This document shows positions 61,300-64,000 of a stretch of 64,000 bases of DNA, piece after piece. The position numbers and the translations under genes were made by a program. This DNA comes from Solea solea (lineage: Eukaryota; Chordata; Actinopteri; Pleuronectiformes; Soleidae): positions 28,957,697 through 29,021,696 of the forward strand of contig NC_081139.1 of assembly GCF_958295425.1 (NCBI RefSeq), read 5' to 3'. Numbering within the stretch: the stretch's first letter is position 1; every line of letters begins with the position of its first letter. Below the pieces are notes generated by a model that was not told the origin of the DNA, searched no databases, and worked only from the letters and a program-made list of their open reading frames with translations.

Positions 61300-61435
61300 T
61301 GTGTTGGACACACAACACAAACACACCTTTTGTGATTACGCACAGCTCCTGCAGGACAAACGTGGCAGGCGGAGCTTAGAGCACATGATACACTTCCTTC
61401 ACCTTGTTTACTGCTTCTGTTTATAGCTGCCATGT

Positions 61436-62062
61436 GTGAGAGCAACAGGAACAGCAGCAGGATCAGCAGCAGTAAAAGGAACAGCAACAACAAATGGAAC
61501 AGAAACAGGGAAAAACAGCAGTAAAAAGAGCAGCAGCAGAAACACAGACAGAAACCGCAGCAGCAGCAGCAGAAACAAGAACAGCAGCAGCAGAAACAGG
61601 AACCGCATTTAGAAACAGGAACAACAGCAGCAGCAGAAACAGGAACAGCATTTAGAAACAGCAGCAGCAGCAGCAGAAACAAGAACAGCAGCAGAAACAG
61701 GAGCAGCAGCAAAAGCATTTAGAAACAGGAACAAGAACAGCAGCAGCAGCAGCAGCAGAAACAGGAGCAGCAGCAGAAACAGGAACAGCATTTAGAAACA
61801 GGAACAAGAACAGCAGCAGCAACAGAAACAAGAACAGCAGCAGCAGCAGCAGAAACAGGAACAGCATTTAGAAACAGGAACAAGAGCAGCAGAAACAGGA
61901 GCAGCAGCATAGACAGGAACAGCAGCAGCAGAAACAGGAGCAGCAGCATAGACAGGAACAGCAGCAGCAGAAACAGGAGCAGCAGCATAGACAGGAACAG
62001 CAGCAGCAGAAACAGGAACAAGAACAAGAACAGCAGCAGCAGAAACAGGAGCAGCAGGCTTC
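61436..62062. repeat. 0.6-kb CAG/AACAGG-rich minisatellite
   Basis: Units of GAACAGCAGCAGCAGAAACAG in irregular order, with a recurrent GCATTTAGAAACAGGAAC variant and three perfect 39-bp units starting at 61908, 61947 and 61986. The minus strand gives several overlapping Leu/Phe/Cys-rich frames. Not coding. Confidence 0.95.
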
Positions 62063-62202
62063 ATCTTCATCTGGATATCAGCGCTCCACTTTATATCGCT
62101 GCTAAAATCACAGGTGACAGACACTTTTCCCAGGCGCTCGACACAAACCCTCCTCTCGGCTCACGCTGCAGGCGGAGAGCTGTTTGACGGCAATGGCACC
62201 TG

Positions 62203-62204
62203 AC

Positions 62205-62249
<45 letters not shown>

Positions 62250-62350
62250 CACACACACACACACACACACACTCTCACACACACACACTCACACACATGC
62301 ACACACACACACACTCTCACACACACACGCACACACACACACACACACAG
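62203..62350. repeat. (CA)n microsatellite cluster
   Basis: CA runs interrupted by CTCTCA and CG. Confidence 0.95.
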
Positions 62351-62749
62351 AGTCCGAGTATAAGACGGCAGCGAAAAGCTACCGCTGTCGCTATTAAGCG
62401 TCAAAGTCACCTTGAAGCAGAGGAACACAAACACACACGTGTGTGTTGTTAATGTTTCACAAAGTGTCTCTGAAATAATCCACAGATGAATGTATGATGA
62501 AGAATAACTGATAATTGCAGCTCTGAAGGAAAGTAGAGAGGAGGAGTGTGGATCACGCCTCAGGTGTTCTCTTTAAAAACACTCACACACACACACACAC
62601 ACTCACACACACACTCAAAGGCCACAAATAGCAGCAGAATTTCACTGTTCACAAAAACACACTTTCAAACACCACAAGAAAAGAATAGTGTGAACCAGGT
62701 AGAAAAAAGCTCCCCCTCTCTCTCATCATCACTCTGTCAGGATCATGTC

Positions 62750-62965
62750 TCACCTTTATTTTTACCCTGCACACGCGGCATAAACGCTCGGCATTGTGGG
62801 AGGGCGGCGGCTCGTCAGCCGAACACCTGCCGAGATCTGCACCGGGGTAAAAACTCCACAGCGTAATTATTATGAATTATGTTGCCACGGCCACGCCCTC
62901 TCATTAGAGGCCGTCAAAGCAAACGACCTTTGAACTTCTCACGCTTCTGTCGTTTTCACCCGACG
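62750..62965. promoter_or_regulatory. Complex block, candidate conserved element
   Basis: CGCGGCATAAACGCTCGGCA, CAGCGTAATTATTATGAATT and TCTCATTAGAGGCCGTCAAA followed by GACCTTTGAACTT, nuclear-receptor or TCF-like. Unique sequence between microsatellites. Confidence 0.35.
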
Positions 62966-62989
62966 CTGCTACTGTATGTGGAAGAGATA

Positions 62990-63003
62990 AGTGTGTGTGT
63001 GTG

Positions 63004-63040
<37 letters not shown>

Positions 63041-63056
63041 ATGTGTGTGTGTGCGT
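62990..63056. repeat. (GT)n microsatellite
   Basis: GT run with GC and CA interruptions. Confidence 0.9.
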
Positions 63057-63160
63057 GACACGACAAAAAAAAAACAAAGACATAACCCTGCAAAAGGAAA
63101 CAACATTCTTTTAACTTCTAAAAACCTGCCTGTGGCCTTGTTTGTCCTCAGTTATCACGT

Positions 63161-64000
63161 CAATTTTTACTTCTTAATTATCAATGATATTGTTATTATT
63201 ATGATTTTTACTTCTTAATTGTCAATGACATTGTCATTATTATGATTTTTACTTCTTAATTGTCATTATTATGATTTTTACTTCTTAATTGTCAATGACA
63301 TTGTTAGTATTATGATTTTTACCTCTTAATTGTCAATGATATTGTCATTATTATGATTTTTACTTCTTAATTGTCAATGATATTGTCATTATTATGATTT
63401 TTACTTCTTAATTGTCAATGATATTGTCATTATTATGATTTTTACTTCTTAATTGTCAATGATATTGTTATTATTATGATTTTTACTTCTTAATTGTCAA
63501 TGATATTGTCATTATTATGATTTTTACTTCTTAATTGTCAATGACATTGTCATTGTTATGATTTTTACTTCTTAATTGTCATTATTATGATTTTTACTTC
63601 TTAATTGTCAATGACATTGTTAGTATTATGATTTTTACCTCTTAATTGTCAATGATATTGTCATTATTATGATTTTTACTTCTTAATTGTCAATGATATT
63701 GTCATTATTATGATTTTTACTTCTTAATTGTCAATGATATTGTCATTATTATGATTTTTACTTCTTAATTGTCAATGATATTGTTATTATTATGATTTTT
63801 ACTTCTTAATTGTCAATGATATTGTCATTATTATGATTTTTACTTCTTAATTGTCAATGACATTGTCATTGTTATGATTTTTAACTCTTAATTGTCAATG
63901 ACATTGTCATTGTTATGATTTTTACTTCTTAATTGTCAATGACATTGTCATCATTATGATTTTTACTTCTTAATTGTCAATGACATTGTCATTGTTATGA
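63161..64000. repeat. 41-bp satellite-like tandem array, at least 20 copies, continues past the window
   Basis: The unit contains TTTTTACTTCTTAATTGTCA plus ATGATATTGTCATTATTATG. Units vary at a few positions (GATATT/GACATT, TCATTATT/TTAGTATT). Some copies are 29-bp deletion variants. A block with the TTAGTATT variant recurs after 316 bp (63301 and 63617), equal to seven full units plus one 29-bp unit, so there is higher-order structure. Confidence 0.95.

Noticed and set aside
61263..62124. Series of Leu/Phe/Cys-rich minus-strand ORFs resembling membrane proteins
   Set aside because: Reverse translations of the CAG/AACAGG array; the hydrophobicity is a by-product of CTG and TTC codons.
1..64000. 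CRISPR arrays, operons, prophage or other bacterial systems
   Set aside because: Nothing fits: the window is vertebrate DNA with introns; tandem arrays lack CRISPR-like unique spacers.

Overview
The window looks like nuclear DNA of a teleost fish, probably a percomorph. The evidence is a vertebrate exon-intron gene closest to MCT2 (SLC16A7), very many CA/GT, CTTAT, CAG and ATCT microsatellites, a tRNA-derived SINE with a TGTAA-type tail, fish-type non-LTR retrotransposon pieces, and many short inverted-repeat (MITE-like) DNA transposons. The species cannot be named from the sequence.

Only one host protein gene can be supported: a plus-strand proton-coupled monocarboxylate transporter, slc16a7-like. 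It has a candidate non-coding exon 1 ending at 2914 and four coding exons: 4221-4441, 12248-12391, 15996-16817 and 21305-21651. Joined, they give 1530 nt and 509 residues. All three coding introns are phase 1 and split a glycine codon. A promoter-like block with an E-box and a full palindromic CRE lies just upstream of exon 1. A plausible poly(A) signal lies at 22989. An oddity is a 33-bp, 11-residue tandem repeat in the C-terminal cytoplasmic tail.

Layout: 1-2800 is upstream sequence with a 219-bp MITE and possibly the 3' end of a neighbouring transcript. 2800-23010 is the gene. Intron 2 is full of mobile DNA: an internally deleted hAT element with perfect 8-bp target duplication and an intact BED-finger ORF, a 5'-truncated non-LTR retrotransposon with an open RT frame lying between inverted arms, and a 26-bp perfect hairpin. 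23010-64000 has no recognisable exon. It alternates between complex, CpG-containing, homeodomain-motif-rich blocks (possible conserved non-coding elements) and tandem repeats, MITEs and SINEs. A 41-bp satellite-like array runs off the right edge.

I see no operon-like or novel multigene system. The observations most worth checking are the repeat in the MCT tail, the BED-only hAT ORF, the inverted-repeat-flanked LINE, two perfect hairpins, several dispersed repeat families present in multiple copies here, and the arrays that create spurious long ORFs.
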